This document shows, piece after piece, positions 33,140 to 43,045 of a stretch of 64,000 bases of DNA; position 1 is the first letter of the stretch; every line of letters begins with the position of its first letter. The notes under the pieces are model-generated. The model was not told the origin of the DNA. It did not search any database and was given only the letters and a program-made list of their open reading frames with translations. Made by a program: the position numbers and the translations under genes. The stretch spans positions 434,001-498,000 of the forward strand of contig NZ_CP022278.1 in the NCBI RefSeq assembly GCF_002216145.1, in the 5' to 3' direction. This stretch comes from Neisseria chenwenguii. GTDB taxonomy: Bacteria; Pseudomonadota; Gammaproteobacteria; Burkholderiales; Neisseriaceae.

Positions 33140-33178
33140 CTCGTTTTAATTTTAACCTGTTATTGAAAGCAGATTTCT

Positions 33179-34351
33179 ATGAAACAGAATAAAAACAAGC
33201 TGGCGTTTATCGTGTCAACCGCCTTTTTGGCTGCACCGGCATCCGCCGTTTCGCTGATTAATTACGAGCCGACCGGAACCAAACTCGATTTCGTCGGTTC
33301 CGCCCGTCTTCAATGGAAAACCGAAGCCGTCAAAAAAACCGAATACGACGACGGCAAAGTGGACAGTATTACCAAAGAAGCCAAAAACCACCCCATTCAA
33401 AACAACGGCTCGCGCTTCGGTTTCAAACTCAACCAGTCGCTGGGCAACGACCTCTACGGCCTCGGCCGCGTCGAATGGCGTTTCCGCGGCAAAGACAATC
33501 GCGGCAATAGAACGCCTTCTAACCACGATTTCGACCATCTGTATGCCCGCCAGCTTTATGCCGGTGTCGGACACAATAAATACGGCGAACTGACTTACGG
33601 CAACCAGACCGTGATTACCGACGAAGTCAAACAGACCGACCTGGCCAATACCTTAAGCCTGAGCGACGGCCTGCTCACTTCAGGTATGCGCCGCTCCATT
33701 CAATATGCTTATAGAAACAAAGACCAAGGCATCAAGGCAGGTGTGTATTACAGCGGTGGCAGCAAACGTGATAACAACGGTTTGACTTTCCTTGATGATG
33801 ATGACTCAATACAAGAACTCAAAGATGCTTGGGGTACCGGTGCCGTCAAAACATTCAAAATCGACGACAAACAGGAATTTATCCTGTCCGGCGGCGTTAC
33901 ACGCGAGCGCTTTACCCAACGCAACAATGCGCCCGACCGTACGGAAACCGCCTACGCCGTCGGTACGGCATATACTTACGACAACACCACCATCGGCTTG
34001 GATGTTGAACGCGGTATCTATAAAAACCACGAAGAAGCCGGCAGAAAAATTACCGAAAACGAAATCCGTTCCGTGATATACCAAAAGCTGACCAGCAACT
34101 GGCGCGCTTACGGTATGTATGCCTACAAAACCCAAAAACGCGACGAAGTTGGCGAAAGTTCCGCCCGAAAGAAAAAGAAACACCAGTTTATGCTGGGTAC
34201 GGAGTATTACCTGATTCCTAAAAGCAAACCGTTTAGCGTGAAAACGTTTGCCGAGGTGCAGGCCAACCGTACCAAATCTTACCGGCGCGGCGACTTGCGC
34301 GAGAAAGAGCGTGAATACATTACCGTTGTCGGTCTGCGCGCCTACTGGTAA
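33179..34351 (+). CDS. Gram-negative outer-membrane porin
   Basis: 390-residue general-diffusion porin. Signal peptide cleaved after APASA (residue 23). The mature part is a beta-barrel with alternating amphipathic strands, e.g. LDFVGSARLQWKTE, GSRFGFKLNQSLGNDLYGLGRVEWRF and YGELTYGNQTVITDEV, and ends VVGLRAYW with the C-terminal aromatic recognised by the BAM complex. Constriction-loop-like text (NHDFDHLYARQLYAGVGH) and overall pattern resemble the OmpH/P2 porins of Pasteurellaceae more than meningococcal PorA/PorB, whose hallmark strands I do not see. It is transcribed away from the glycan operon from its own promoter. Confidence 0.85.
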   Translation: MKQNKNKLAFIVSTAFLAAPASAVSLINYEPTGTKLDFVGSARLQWKTEAVKKTEYDDGKVDSITKEAKNHPIQNNGSRFGFKLNQSLGNDLYGLGRVEWRFRGKDNRGNRTPSNHDFDHLYARQLYAGVGHNKYGELTYGNQTVITDEVKQTDLANTLSLSDGLLTSGMRRSIQYAYRNKDQGIKAGVYYSGGSKRDNNGLTFLDDDDSIQELKDAWGTGAVKTFKIDDKQEFILSGGVTRERFTQRNNAPDRTETAYAVGTAYTYDNTTIGLDVERGIYKNHEEAGRKITENEIRSVIYQKLTSNWRAYGMYAYKTQKRDEVGESSARKKKKHQFMLGTEYYLIPKSKPFSVKTFAEVQANRTKSYRRGDLREKEREYITVVGLRAYW

Positions 34352-34401
34352 GCCGTTTTCCGCTTAAATCGTTTTTTGCCCGAATCCCGAATACTGACAA
34401 C

Positions 34402-34455
34402 AAGGCCGTCTGAAAACGCCGTTTCGCTGAGAAACGGAATTTTCAGACGGCCTTT
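34402..34455. terminator. Inverted DUS terminator between porin and panB
   Basis: AAGGCCGTCTGAAAA and TTTTCAGACGGCCTT with an inner CCGTTTCGCTGAGAAACGG helix. Confidence 0.8.
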
Positions 34456-34487
34456 GCTGCCATCGCAGTCAAACCGCGCGGGCGGTT

Positions 34488-35279
34488 TTATTCGGCAAAC
34501 GTATGTTCCGCCGCCGGAAAGGTTTTCGCTTTTACCGCCGCCACATACGCTTCAACCGCGGCCTGAATGCTGTTCTGCCCTTCCATAAAATTCTTCACAA
34601 AACGCGCGGTTTTGCCCGGAAACACACCGAGCATATCGTGCATCACCAAAACCTGCCCGTCGCAATCCACACCCGCGCCGATACCGATGGTCGGACAGCG
34701 CACGCCGTACGTCACCTGTTTGGCCAAACCGGCCGGCACACATTCCATCAACACCACCGCCGCACCTGCGTCGTCGTGCGCCTTGGCGTCGTTCAGCAGA
34801 GCCGCCGCCTTATCGCCGCGCCCCTGCACTTTATAACCGCCAAACGCAAACACCGACTGCGGCGTCAGTCCGATATGGGCGCAGACGGGAATGCCACGCA
34901 TTTGCAGAAATTCCGTCGTTTCCGCCATCCATACGCCGCCCTCGAACTTGACCATATGCGCGCCCGCTGCCATCAGTTCGGCAGCCGCCGCAAACGCCTG
35001 CTCTTTACTCTGCTGATATGCGCCAAACGGCAAATCGCTGATAATCATCGCGTTTTCCGTACCGCGCGCCACGCATTCGGTGTGGTAACACATATCGCGC
35101 AGGGAAACCGGCAGCGTCGAAGTGCGCCCCTGCACCGTCATGCCCAGCGAATCGCCCACCAGCAAAACATCGACGCCCGCCTTATCCATCAGCGCGGCGA
35201 AGCTGGCTTCGTAAGCGGTCAGCATGGCGATTTTTACGCCTTCGGCTTTCATCTTTTGCAGCGTGTTTACAGTAATCAT
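34488..35279 (-). CDS. panB: 3-methyl-2-oxobutanoate hydroxymethyltransferase
   Basis: First step of pantothenate synthesis: ketoisovalerate plus methylene-THF gives ketopantoate. 263 residues, TIM barrel. Landmarks: [46 protein letters not shown] and [20 protein letters not shown], with metal-binding aspartates in VGDSLG. The usual start [11 protein letters not shown] fits. The pathway partner panC lies 11 kb to the left. Confidence 0.97.
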   Translation of the reverse strand: MITVNTLQKMKAEGVKIAMLTAYEASFAALMDKAGVDVLLVGDSLGMTVQGRTSTLPVSLRDMCYHTECVARGTENAMIISDLPFGAYQQSKEQAFAAAAELMAAGAHMVKFEGGVWMAETTEFLQMRGIPVCAHIGLTPQSVFAFGGYKVQGRGDKAAALLNDAKAHDDAGAAVVLMECVPAGLAKQVTYGVRCPTIGIGAGVDCDGQVLVMHDMLGVFPGKTARFVKNFMEGQNSIQAAVEAYVAAVKAKTFPAAEHTFAE

Positions 35280-35375
35280 TTTGTCGTTCCGCCCTTTTTT
35301 CAGACGGCCTCATCGTTTAAACGCGCCCATTATAAGGGCTGAATTTGCGCTGTGGCACAAAAATTGCGCAAAACA

Positions 35376-35407
35376 AAACAGCCCGCTCGGAAACGAACGG
35401 GCTGTTT
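35376..35407 (-). terminator. Intrinsic terminator of the tRNA-Thr pair
   Basis: AAACAGCCCG and CGGGCTGTTT arms with a 12-nt loop; on the minus strand followed by TGTTTTGC. Confidence 0.8.
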
Positions 35408-35411
35408 GGAT

Positions 35412-35487
35412 TGGTGCCGGCACCAAGAGTCGAACTCGGGACCCTCTGATTACAAGTCAGATGCTCTACCAACTGAGCTATACCGGC
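35412..35487 (-). tRNA. tRNA-Thr(TGT), second of two
   Basis: 76 nt including encoded CCA. Reverse strand GCCGGTATAGCTCAG with anticodon loop CTTGTAA (anticodon TGT) and T-loop TTCGACT. Acceptor stem GCCGGTA/TGCCGGC has one G-T pair. Nearly identical to its neighbour. Confidence 0.97.
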
Positions 35488-35525
35488 TTTACTGAACACG
35501 CCTCACGGCACAATCAGCCTAAAAC

Positions 35526-35601
35526 TGGTGCCGGCACCAAGAGTCGAACTCGGGACCCTCTGATTACAAGTCAGACGCTCTACCAACTGAGCTATACCGG
35601 C
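35526..35601 (-). tRNA. tRNA-Thr(TGT), first of two
   Basis: Same sequence as the other copy except one base at the D-arm/anticodon-stem junction (GAGCG versus GAGCA). The two copies are 38 bp apart and share one promoter and one terminator, so they are processed from a single transcript. Confidence 0.97.
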
Positions 35602-35939
35602 AAAAGAAGTGGGCATTATGCCGACAACTTTCCGCTTTGGCAAGCCTTTTGCCGCATCCGGTAAAGGCCGCCTGAAAAATCTTTGATTTTAAATTGAAAT
35701 ATAAGTAACAGTTTCTGTTGCGAATATGTTGGTTTGGAAGGCAGGGTTGGGTAAAACTGCCGAAAGGCCGTCTGAAACGGTTCAGTCCCACAACCGCCGT
35801 CAAAGGTTCCGACAATCGCGTTTGATTTTTTGCAACAAAATTTCAGACGGCCTTTTCCACTTTCCCAACGCCTTCAGGCCGTCTGAAAAACCGTGCGGAT
35901 TCTGATAAAATAGCGCCTCCGCAAATCCCTGTTCACATC
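35602..35939. other. Intergenic gap with the tRNA promoter and several DUS
   Basis: No gene. After the tRNA promoter come DUS at about 35766, 35850 and 35877; the last two lie between the tRNA genes and the aminopropyltransferase-like gene and could form a loose hairpin. A degenerate GGCCGCCTGAA (one base off the DUS) is at 35666. Confidence 0.65.
35615..35643 (-). promoter_or_regulatory. Promoter of the tRNA-Thr pair
   Basis: Minus strand TTGCCA (35638-35643), 17-nt spacer, CATAAT (35615-35620), ending 14 nt before the first tRNA. Confidence 0.8.
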
Positions 35940-36731
35940 ATGGCACAACACCCCTACCGCCGTCTGCGCCCGTCCAAATCCCAGCTTCCCGAAGTCGGCA
36001 TTTCCGAGGAAGGCAACATCCGTTCGCTGCATTTGGGCAGCAACACCATCCAAAGCTCGATGAACCTTGACCATCCCGCCGAGCTGGTGCTTTCGTACAG
36101 CCGCGCGATGATGGGCTGGCTGCTGTTTGCCGAAAAAAAACCGCAGCACATCACCCAAATCGGTCTCGGCGGCGGCTCGTTTGCCCGCTGGATAGACACC
36201 TACCTGCCCGAGACCCGCCAAACCGCGGTGGACATCAATCCGCAAGTGATTGCCGTGGCGCGCAGCCTGTTCGAGCTGCCGTTTGAAGGGGAAAAATTCG
36301 AGATTGTCGAGGCCGACGGCGCGGAATATATCAAGGTGTTCCGCCACAGTACCGACGTGATTTTAGTGGACGGTTTCGACGGCGAGCAAATCATCGATGC
36401 GCTGGTGGAAGAGCCGTTTTTCGAAGACTGCCGCCGTGCGCTGTCTTCAGACGGCATCTTCGTCACCAACTGGTGGAGCGGCGACAAACGCTACCAAACC
36501 TTTGTCGAACGCCTGCTCAAAATCTTTGAAGGCCGCGTGTTGGAACTGCCCGCCGAAAGCCACGGCAATATGGCGGTGATGGCGTTTCAAAGCAGTCCGA
36601 AAGAACAGAATCTCGACAATCTGAAAAAGCGCGCCGAAAAGTTAAGCGCCGCCTACGGCTTGAATTTCAAACGGATGCTGGCCGATTTGAAGGCCAACAA
36701 TCAAAACAACGGCAAATATTTTTATCTTTAA
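35940..36731 (+). CDS. Spermidine-synthase-like (polyamine aminopropyltransferase family) protein
   Basis: 263 residues of the SpeE fold. The decarboxylated-SAM/SAM loop is ITQIGLGGGSFARWI (about 70-85), then the acidic ribose ligand QTAVDINPQVIAVA and EADGAEYIKVF; catalytic-loop DGFDGEQI is where SpeE has D(G)xDP. The short length and lack of the N-terminal beta-domain of SpeE suggest a methyltransferase-like or divergent aminopropyltransferase rather than a proven spermidine synthase. No speD neighbour. The start ATG follows AATCCCTGTTCACATC without a strong ribosome site. Confidence 0.75.
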   Translation: MAQHPYRRLRPSKSQLPEVGISEEGNIRSLHLGSNTIQSSMNLDHPAELVLSYSRAMMGWLLFAEKKPQHITQIGLGGGSFARWIDTYLPETRQTAVDINPQVIAVARSLFELPFEGEKFEIVEADGAEYIKVFRHSTDVILVDGFDGEQIIDALVEEPFFEDCRRALSSDGIFVTNWWSGDKRYQTFVERLLKIFEGRVLELPAESHGNMAVMAFQSSPKEQNLDNLKKRAEKLSAAYGLNFKRMLADLKANNQNNGKYFYL

Positions 36732-36747
36732 AACAGGTCGTCTGATG

Positions 36748-36769
36748 CTTCGGCTTTGCTCAGCAACCG
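36748..36769 (+). repeat. CTTCGGCTTTGCTCAG module after an AGGTCGTCTGA motif
   Basis: Copy of the recurrent module between the aminopropyltransferase-like gene and the hydrolase. The preceding AGGTCGTCTGAT resembles the DUS dialect of N. mucosa/sicca-type species; an ordinary inverted DUS follows at 36780. Confidence 0.6.
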
Positions 36770-36815
36770 ATTTTCAGAATTTCAGACGGCCTCAACACCC
36801 GCAACGGAAGTTCCC

Positions 36816-37451
36816 ATGCTCAAACCCGACATGATTCAAATCAAAGGCCCCGCCGGCACCTTGGAAACCATTTTTCTGCCCGCACAAGGCCAAGTGCGCG
36901 GCGTGGCGGTGGTCAACCACCCCAACCCGCTGCAAGGCGGCACCAACACCAACAAAGTCATCCAAACCGCCGCCAAAGCCCTAACCCAGCTCGGTTTCCA
37001 CTGCTACCTGCCCAACCTGCGCGGCGTCGGCAACAGCGAAGGGCAACACGATTACGGGCGCGGCGAAACCGACGACTGCATTGCGGTCATCGACTACGCC
37101 CGCGCGCAACACCCCGACGCGGAAAAATTCGCGCTGGCCGGCTTTTCCTTCGGCGGCTACGTCGCCACTTTCGCCGCCCAAACCCGCGAACCCGATTTGC
37201 TGCTGCTCATCGGCGCGGCGGTTCACCACTACACTGACCACCCCGAGCCGGTCGCCGTTCCCAATCCCGCCAAAACGCTGATGATTCACGGCGCGGAAGA
37301 CGAAGTGGTCGAATTCGGCAAAGCGCTCTCGTGGGCGGAACCGCAGGACATTCCAGTGGTCGCCGTGGCCGATTCGTCGCATTTTTTCCACGGCAAACTG
37401 ATTGTTTTGCGCGATGTCGTGCTGAAATTCGCGCCGGCGGTGTTGGGATAA
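36816..37451 (+). CDS. Alpha/beta hydrolase (CocE/YfhR-like fold)
   Basis: 211 residues from the methionine at 36816 (an upstream in-frame start would read through a repeat and DUS). Nucleophile elbow AGFSFGGYVATF with the serine in GFSFGG, an early GVAVVNHPNPLQGGTNTNK (oxyanion region), the acid in MIHGAEDEVVEF and the histidine in ADSSHFFHGKL complete the triad. The NHPNPLQGGT opening is typical of a family of small proteobacterial hydrolases of unknown substrate. It is cytoplasmic with no signal peptide. A DUS terminator follows. Confidence 0.85.
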   Translation: MLKPDMIQIKGPAGTLETIFLPAQGQVRGVAVVNHPNPLQGGTNTNKVIQTAAKALTQLGFHCYLPNLRGVGNSEGQHDYGRGETDDCIAVIDYARAQHPDAEKFALAGFSFGGYVATFAAQTREPDLLLLIGAAVHHYTDHPEPVAVPNPAKTLMIHGAEDEVVEFGKALSWAEPQDIPVVAVADSSHFFHGKLIVLRDVVLKFAPAVLG

Positions 37452-37472
37452 GCTGCGCTTGATTTAATGTAA

Positions 37473-37528
37473 AAAGGCCGTCTGAAAAACTGTTTGCCGC
37501 ATACAAACGGTTTTTTTCAGACGGCCTT
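37473..37528. terminator. Inverted DUS terminator between hydrolase and sensor kinase
   Basis: AAAAAGGCCGTCTGAAAAA and TTTTTCAGACGGCCTT around an inner AAACTGTTTG/CAAACGGTTT region, in a convergent gap. Confidence 0.8.
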
Positions 37529-37541
37529 CCGCCATCCCCCC

Positions 37542-38585
37542 CTATCCAAACAGCCTTGCCACATCAGACGTCCGCTTGCGGTACGGCAGTTTGATGTCCA
37601 CGCGGAAGATGCCGTCCAGCTCGCGGCTTTGGATTTTGGCGTCGTAGTCGTACATCAGCGCAAGGCGTTCCTGAAGGTTGCGCAAGGCCATTGAATTGCC
37701 TTTGTGCGGTTTGACGTTTTCGCTACTTTCGGGCGGGGTAAACGGGTTTTCGATGCGGATGTAGATGGCGTTGCGGTTGAGCCGCGTCAATACGGTAATC
37801 ATGCCCGGGCGGTGGGTGGATTCGACGCCGTGGAAGACGGCGTTTTCCAGCAGCGGCTGCAACAGAAGGTGCGGCGTTTCGGCGTCGTCGGGGGCTTGGT
37901 GCTGCCACATCACCTGCACGCGCATATGGCCCATGCGGATTTGTTCGATGGCGATGTATTCTTTCGCCCATTCGATTTCCTGCCCGAGCGTGCTGCTCTG
38001 GCTGCCGTCGCGCAGTTGGGCGCGGAACAGGTTGGCGAGGTTTTCGAGCAGAGTTTCGGCGTCATACGGGCGCAAGCGGATCAGACTGATGGCGGCATTG
38101 AGGCTGTTAAACAGGAAATGCGGGCGGATGCGCGCGGTCAGGGCGCTCAGGCGGGCTTCGGAAACCGACGGGGCAAGGCTGTTGCGGCGGAAGGCTTCGT
38201 TGTACATAAAGCCCAGCGCGATGAGGTTGTAGAGGAAAAAATGCTGGGCGAGCGAGCCTAAGTCGTTGTTGCCCAAAACCATGCGTTCGACAAAAACAAA
38301 AATCAGCAGATTGGAGAAATAGGAGATAAAAAACGAATATTTGTTGTTTAAGAGCGCGGGGATGAATTTGCTGACGAAATAGGCTTTGGCCAAAATCAGC
38401 AGCAAAACGGGGGTAATCCAGACCACATGGCGGTAGATTTCTTCGGTATAGCCCAACGGAGAATCGGTCAGCAGCGGCAGCAGCAGGGTCATGCTGATGA
38501 CCAGAATCAGCAGGCGCACGACCGTTGCCGAATTACGCAGGTCGGGAACGACGAAATTGTTGGCGATTTGACGTATAATAGACAT
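37542..38585 (-). CDS. Sensor histidine kinase of the AlgZ/LytS family (orphan)
   Basis: 347-residue inner-membrane kinase. The N-terminal region has about four hydrophobic segments (e.g. [18 protein letters not shown] and [16 protein letters not shown]). The phosphoacceptor H156 lies in [14 protein letters not shown], the His_kinase domain of LytS/AlgZ proteins, followed by [15 protein letters not shown], the N box [13 protein letters not shown] and [13 protein letters not shown]. In Pseudomonas, algZ (fimS) lies next to argH and algR; here argH is also adjacent but no response-regulator gene is present in the window, so its partner is unknown. It is divergent from argH. Confidence 0.85.
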   Translation of the reverse strand: MSIIRQIANNFVVPDLRNSATVVRLLILVISMTLLLPLLTDSPLGYTEEIYRHVVWITPVLLLILAKAYFVSKFIPALLNNKYSFFISYFSNLLIFVFVERMVLGNNDLGSLAQHFFLYNLIALGFMYNEAFRRNSLAPSVSEARLSALTARIRPHFLFNSLNAAISLIRLRPYDAETLLENLANLFRAQLRDGSQSSTLGQEIEWAKEYIAIEQIRMGHMRVQVMWQHQAPDDAETPHLLLQPLLENAVFHGVESTHRPGMITVLTRLNRNAIYIRIENPFTPPESSENVKPHKGNSMALRNLQERLALMYDYDAKIQSRELDGIFRVDIKLPYRKRTSDVARLFG

Positions 38586-38663
38586 CTAGAATGTGTTTCC
38601 TTAGCCGTTTCTTTTATTTGCAGCAGCGGAAAACCGCCTGCTTTTTTATTATCCGGGAGCAGT

Positions 38664-40043
<1,380 letters not shown>

Positions 40044-40061
40044 TTGCCGTCTGAAAAACTG

Positions 40062-40104
40062 AAAGGCCGTCTGAAAATATGCAAACTTTCAGACGGCCTT
40101 TTTT
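40062..40104. terminator. Inverted DUS terminator after argH
   Basis: GAAAGGCCGTCTGAAAA and CTTTCAGACGGCCTTTTTT arms, in a convergent gap. Confidence 0.85.
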
Positions 40105-40147
40105 ATTCAAACAAAACCATAATTCGGCAACAAATAGCCCGTAGGTG

Positions 40148-40175
40148 CGGTTAGCCGCCGTAAGCGGCGTAACCG
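40148..40175. repeat. Imperfect palindrome in the argH-glgP gap
   Basis: CGGTTAGCCGC and GCGGCGTAACCG arms around CGTAA; a stable hairpin between two terminators. It resembles the short TAGCCGCC/GGCGTAACC remnants common in neisserial gaps. Confidence 0.5.
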
Positions 40176-40200
40176 TACGGGCGGCTTGGGTTGAAAATAC

Positions 40201-40230
40201 AAGGCCGTCTGAAAGTTTTCAAACGGCCTT
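40201..40230. terminator. Imperfect inverted DUS terminator after glgP
   Basis: AAGGCCGTCTGAAA paired with TTCAAACGGCCTT; one arm has AA where the DUS has AG. Confidence 0.65.
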
Positions 40231-40249
40231 GCTTACTCAAACACTCCGC

Positions 40250-42736
40250 TTAATTGCTGCTCGGCAATTCTTTTGCCGTCAGCGGTTTGATATACCAAAT
40301 ATCGCGGCAGTAGTCGGCAATCGAGCGGTCGGACGAGAAGAAGCCCATGTTGGCAATGTTGACCAATGCGGATTTGCGCCACGCGGCGGCATCACGGTAG
40401 TGGGCGTCGGCTTTGTACTGTGTGTCGATGTAGCTGCGGAAGTCGGCCATCAGCTGGTAGAAGTCGCCGTAAGGTTGCAATACGTCGCCGTAGCGGTTCG
40501 GCTCTTCGGGTGAGAAGGTGCCGTGGCTGATTTGGTTAACGACGCGGCGCAGGTCGCTGTCTTTTTCGATATAGCTCATCGGATCGTAGCCTTTTCTGCG
40601 GATGGCTTCGACCTGCTCGACGGTGTTGCCGAAGATGTAGCAGTGTTCGGCGCCGACTTTTTCGAGGATTTCGACGTTTGCGCCGTCAAGCGTACCCATG
40701 CAGACGGCGCCGTTGAGGGCGAACTTCATGTTGCTGGTGCCGGAGGCTTCAGTGCCGGCCAGAGAGATTTGTTCGTGCAGATCGGCGGCGGGGATGATGA
40801 TTTGGGCAAGGCTGACGCTGTAATTCGGAATGAAGACGACTTTGATCAGGTCGCGGATGCGTTCGTCGTTATTGATGACTTTGGCAACATCGTTGATCAG
40901 GCGGATGATTTTCTTCGCCATATAGTAGGCGGAAGCGGCTTTACCCGCAAAGATAAACACGCGCGGCTGCCAGTCGGCATCGGGGTTTTCCAGAATTTTG
41001 TTGTAACGGTCAACAATGTGCATCACGTTTAACGCCTGGCGTTTGTATTCATGGATGCGTTTGATTTGGATGTCGAAGAGCGCATCAGGGTTGACGCTGA
41101 TGCCCAGCTCAGTTTCGATGTATTTGGCCAAACGCACTTTGGCGGCTTTTTTCACCTCGCCAAATTCGGTCTGAACGGCGGCATCGTCCACCAATTCGTT
41201 GAGTTTGGTCAGATTGTCCAAATGCATGCGCCAGTCGTTTTTCTTGCCTTTGCCCAAGTGTTTGTCTAAAAACGCGGTCAGCGGCGGGTTGGCAATGTTG
41301 ATCCAGCGGCGCGGAGTAACGCCGTTGGTCACGTTGGTGAAGCGTTCGGGGAACACTTTGGCGAAGTCGGCAAAAATGGTGTTGACCATCAAATCGGAGT
41401 GGATTTTCGCCACGCCGTTGACTTTGTGCGAACCGATAACCGCCAGCCAACCCATGCGCACGCGGCGGCCGTGGGTTTCGTCGATGATGGAAACGCGGCT
41501 GACGAAGTCGTCGTCAAAGCTGCCGATGGCACGCAGGGCGTTGAGGAAATAAGCGTTGATTTCAAAGATGATGTCGAGATGGCGCGGCAGCAGGCGGCCC
41601 ATCAGATCGACCGGCCAGGTTTCCAACGCTTCGCTCATCAGGGTGTGGTTGGTGTAGGAGAACACTTTGCAGCAGATGTTCCACGCTTCCGTCCAAGCCA
41701 AGCCCTCTTCGTCGATCAGAATGCGCATCAGCTCTGGAATCGCCAAAACGGGATGGGTGTCGTTCAAATGGATCGCCACTTCGTCGGCCAGCGTGCGGAT
41801 GTCGGAGAAACGGCATTTGTGGCGGGCAACGATGTCTTGAACGGATGCGGAAACGAGGAAATATTCCTGTTTCAGACGCAATTCTTTGCCGCTGTCGGTC
41901 GAATCGTTGGGATACAGAACGCGCGAAATGTTTTCATCACTGTTTTGCGCGCGCACGGCGGAAGAGTAGTCACCGCGGTTGAAGTCGGCGAGGTCGAACA
42001 GATTACCGGCGTGCGCCGTCCACAAGCGCAGCGGGTTGGCGACTTCGCCGCCGTAGCCCGGAATGATTTCGTCGTATGCCCAAGCGGAAACTTCCTCACC
42101 CGGCGTCCATTCCTTGCGGTCGCCGAAATTGATGACCTGTCCACCGAAACCGACGGAATACTGTTTGTTGGGGCGGGCAAACTGCCAGGACAAATCCTGG
42201 TCGAGCCACAAATCGGGTTTTTCGACCTGCTGGCCGTCAACAATTTCCTGTTTGAACATCCCGTATTGGTAGCGGATGCCGTAGCCCATCGCGGGAATGC
42301 GCAAAGTCGCCAGCGAATCGAGGAAACAGGCGGCCAAACGGCCCAAACCGCCGTTGCCCAAGCCCGGATCTTCTTCCTGCTCGCAAACGTCGGCAAATTC
42401 TTTGCCCAGCGCCTTAAACGCTTTTTCAAACTCGGCATACACACCCTCGTTAATCAGCGCATTGACAAACGCGCGGCCGAGCAGGAATTCCATAGAAAGG
42501 TAGTAAACCATGCGTTTGCTGTTGTCGATGTGGGCACGGCGGGTACGCAGGAAATCTTCCGCAATCAAATCGCGTGCCGCGAGCATGGCGGCATTGAGCC
42601 ATTGGTGTTCGGTGGCATCTTTCGGATCGACACCCAAGATGAAAATCATCTTATAGACAATAGACTTACGGATGGTTTCCGCATCGGGTTTGGGAATTAC
42701 ATAATCAAAACCGGAGATGGGGGATTTTTGAGTCAT
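40250..42736 (-). CDS. glgP: Glycogen/maltodextrin phosphorylase
   Basis: PLP enzyme releasing glucose 1-phosphate from alpha-1,4-glucan ends. 828 residues, full length (E. coli GlgP 815). Landmarks: EQEEDPGLGNGGLGRLAACFLDS, DLSWQFARPNKQYSVGFGG, and the PLP-lysine region TEASGTSNMKFALNG with PLP pocket VFIPNYSVSLAQIIIPAAD. It is the last gene of the glycogen cluster; a DUS terminator and a TATAAT upstream suggest it can be transcribed on its own. SD GAGAG precedes the start. Confidence 0.97.
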   Translation of the reverse strand: MTQKSPISGFDYVIPKPDAETIRKSIVYKMIFILGVDPKDATEHQWLNAAMLAARDLIAEDFLRTRRAHIDNSKRMVYYLSMEFLLGRAFVNALINEGVYAEFEKAFKALGKEFADVCEQEEDPGLGNGGLGRLAACFLDSLATLRIPAMGYGIRYQYGMFKQEIVDGQQVEKPDLWLDQDLSWQFARPNKQYSVGFGGQVINFGDRKEWTPGEEVSAWAYDEIIPGYGGEVANPLRLWTAHAGNLFDLADFNRGDYSSAVRAQNSDENISRVLYPNDSTDSGKELRLKQEYFLVSASVQDIVARHKCRFSDIRTLADEVAIHLNDTHPVLAIPELMRILIDEEGLAWTEAWNICCKVFSYTNHTLMSEALETWPVDLMGRLLPRHLDIIFEINAYFLNALRAIGSFDDDFVSRVSIIDETHGRRVRMGWLAVIGSHKVNGVAKIHSDLMVNTIFADFAKVFPERFTNVTNGVTPRRWINIANPPLTAFLDKHLGKGKKNDWRMHLDNLTKLNELVDDAAVQTEFGEVKKAAKVRLAKYIETELGISVNPDALFDIQIKRIHEYKRQALNVMHIVDRYNKILENPDADWQPRVFIFAGKAASAYYMAKKIIRLINDVAKVINNDERIRDLIKVVFIPNYSVSLAQIIIPAADLHEQISLAGTEASGTSNMKFALNGAVCMGTLDGANVEILEKVGAEHCYIFGNTVEQVEAIRRKGYDPMSYIEKDSDLRRVVNQISHGTFSPEEPNRYGDVLQPYGDFYQLMADFRSYIDTQYKADAHYRDAAAWRKSALVNIANMGFFSSDRSIADYCRDIWYIKPLTAKELPSSN

Positions 42737-42777
42737 GGTTTGGCTCTCTCTTACTAAGTTACTGAAAAAACTGCTTG

Positions 42778-42819
42778 AGGCCGTCTGAAAGTATATTTTG
42801 AAACTATTTCAGACGGCCT
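42778..42819. terminator. Inverted DUS hairpin between glgX and glgP
   Basis: AGGCCGTCTGAAAGTA and TATTTCAGACGGCCT arms. Confidence 0.75.
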
Positions 42820-42859
42820 GAAAATAAATTACAGACCGTATGCAAATATCAGGCTTTGC

Positions 42860-42865
42860 ATTATA
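42860..42865 (-). promoter_or_regulatory. Candidate -10 of glgP
   Basis: TATAAT on the minus strand (GTATATATAATGC), 124 nt before glgP; no clear -35. The DUS hairpin lies between it and the gene, so it may be bypassed or act as an attenuator. Confidence 0.35.
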
Positions 42866-43045
42866 TATACAAAACCCCGATGCTGCACCCCGCACGCATC
42901 GACGCAGGTTAGAAAATTACAGTTTAAAATCAACCATAACCGCGCCGACAATCAGGCAAACCGCAGACATACGCCATGAGGGCAAGATCAGTTGCGATTC
43001 CGGCTATGTTTAAAACAAATTTAAACTGCTGTTTTTCAAAGATAG

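Larger units (their letters stand above)
32723..33178. other. AT-rich divergent intergenic region, glycan operon versus porin
   Basis: 456 bp, clearly richer in A+T than the surroundings and without DUS. It holds promoters for both directions and several T/A-rich blocks around 32870-33000 (AATTAACGCAATTTAATTG). No small gene is convincing. Confidence 0.7.
42737..43045. other. Gap between glgX and glgP
   Basis: 309 bp with no gene. It holds the DUS terminator after glgX at 42778-42819, a candidate glgP -10 at 42860-42865 and AT-rich filler. Confidence 0.7.

Noticed and set aside
38427..38663. 79-residue N-terminal extension of ArgH
   Set aside because: It lies antisense to the divergent kinase start and lacks similarity; the ATG at 38664 has an SD and gives the family N-terminus.
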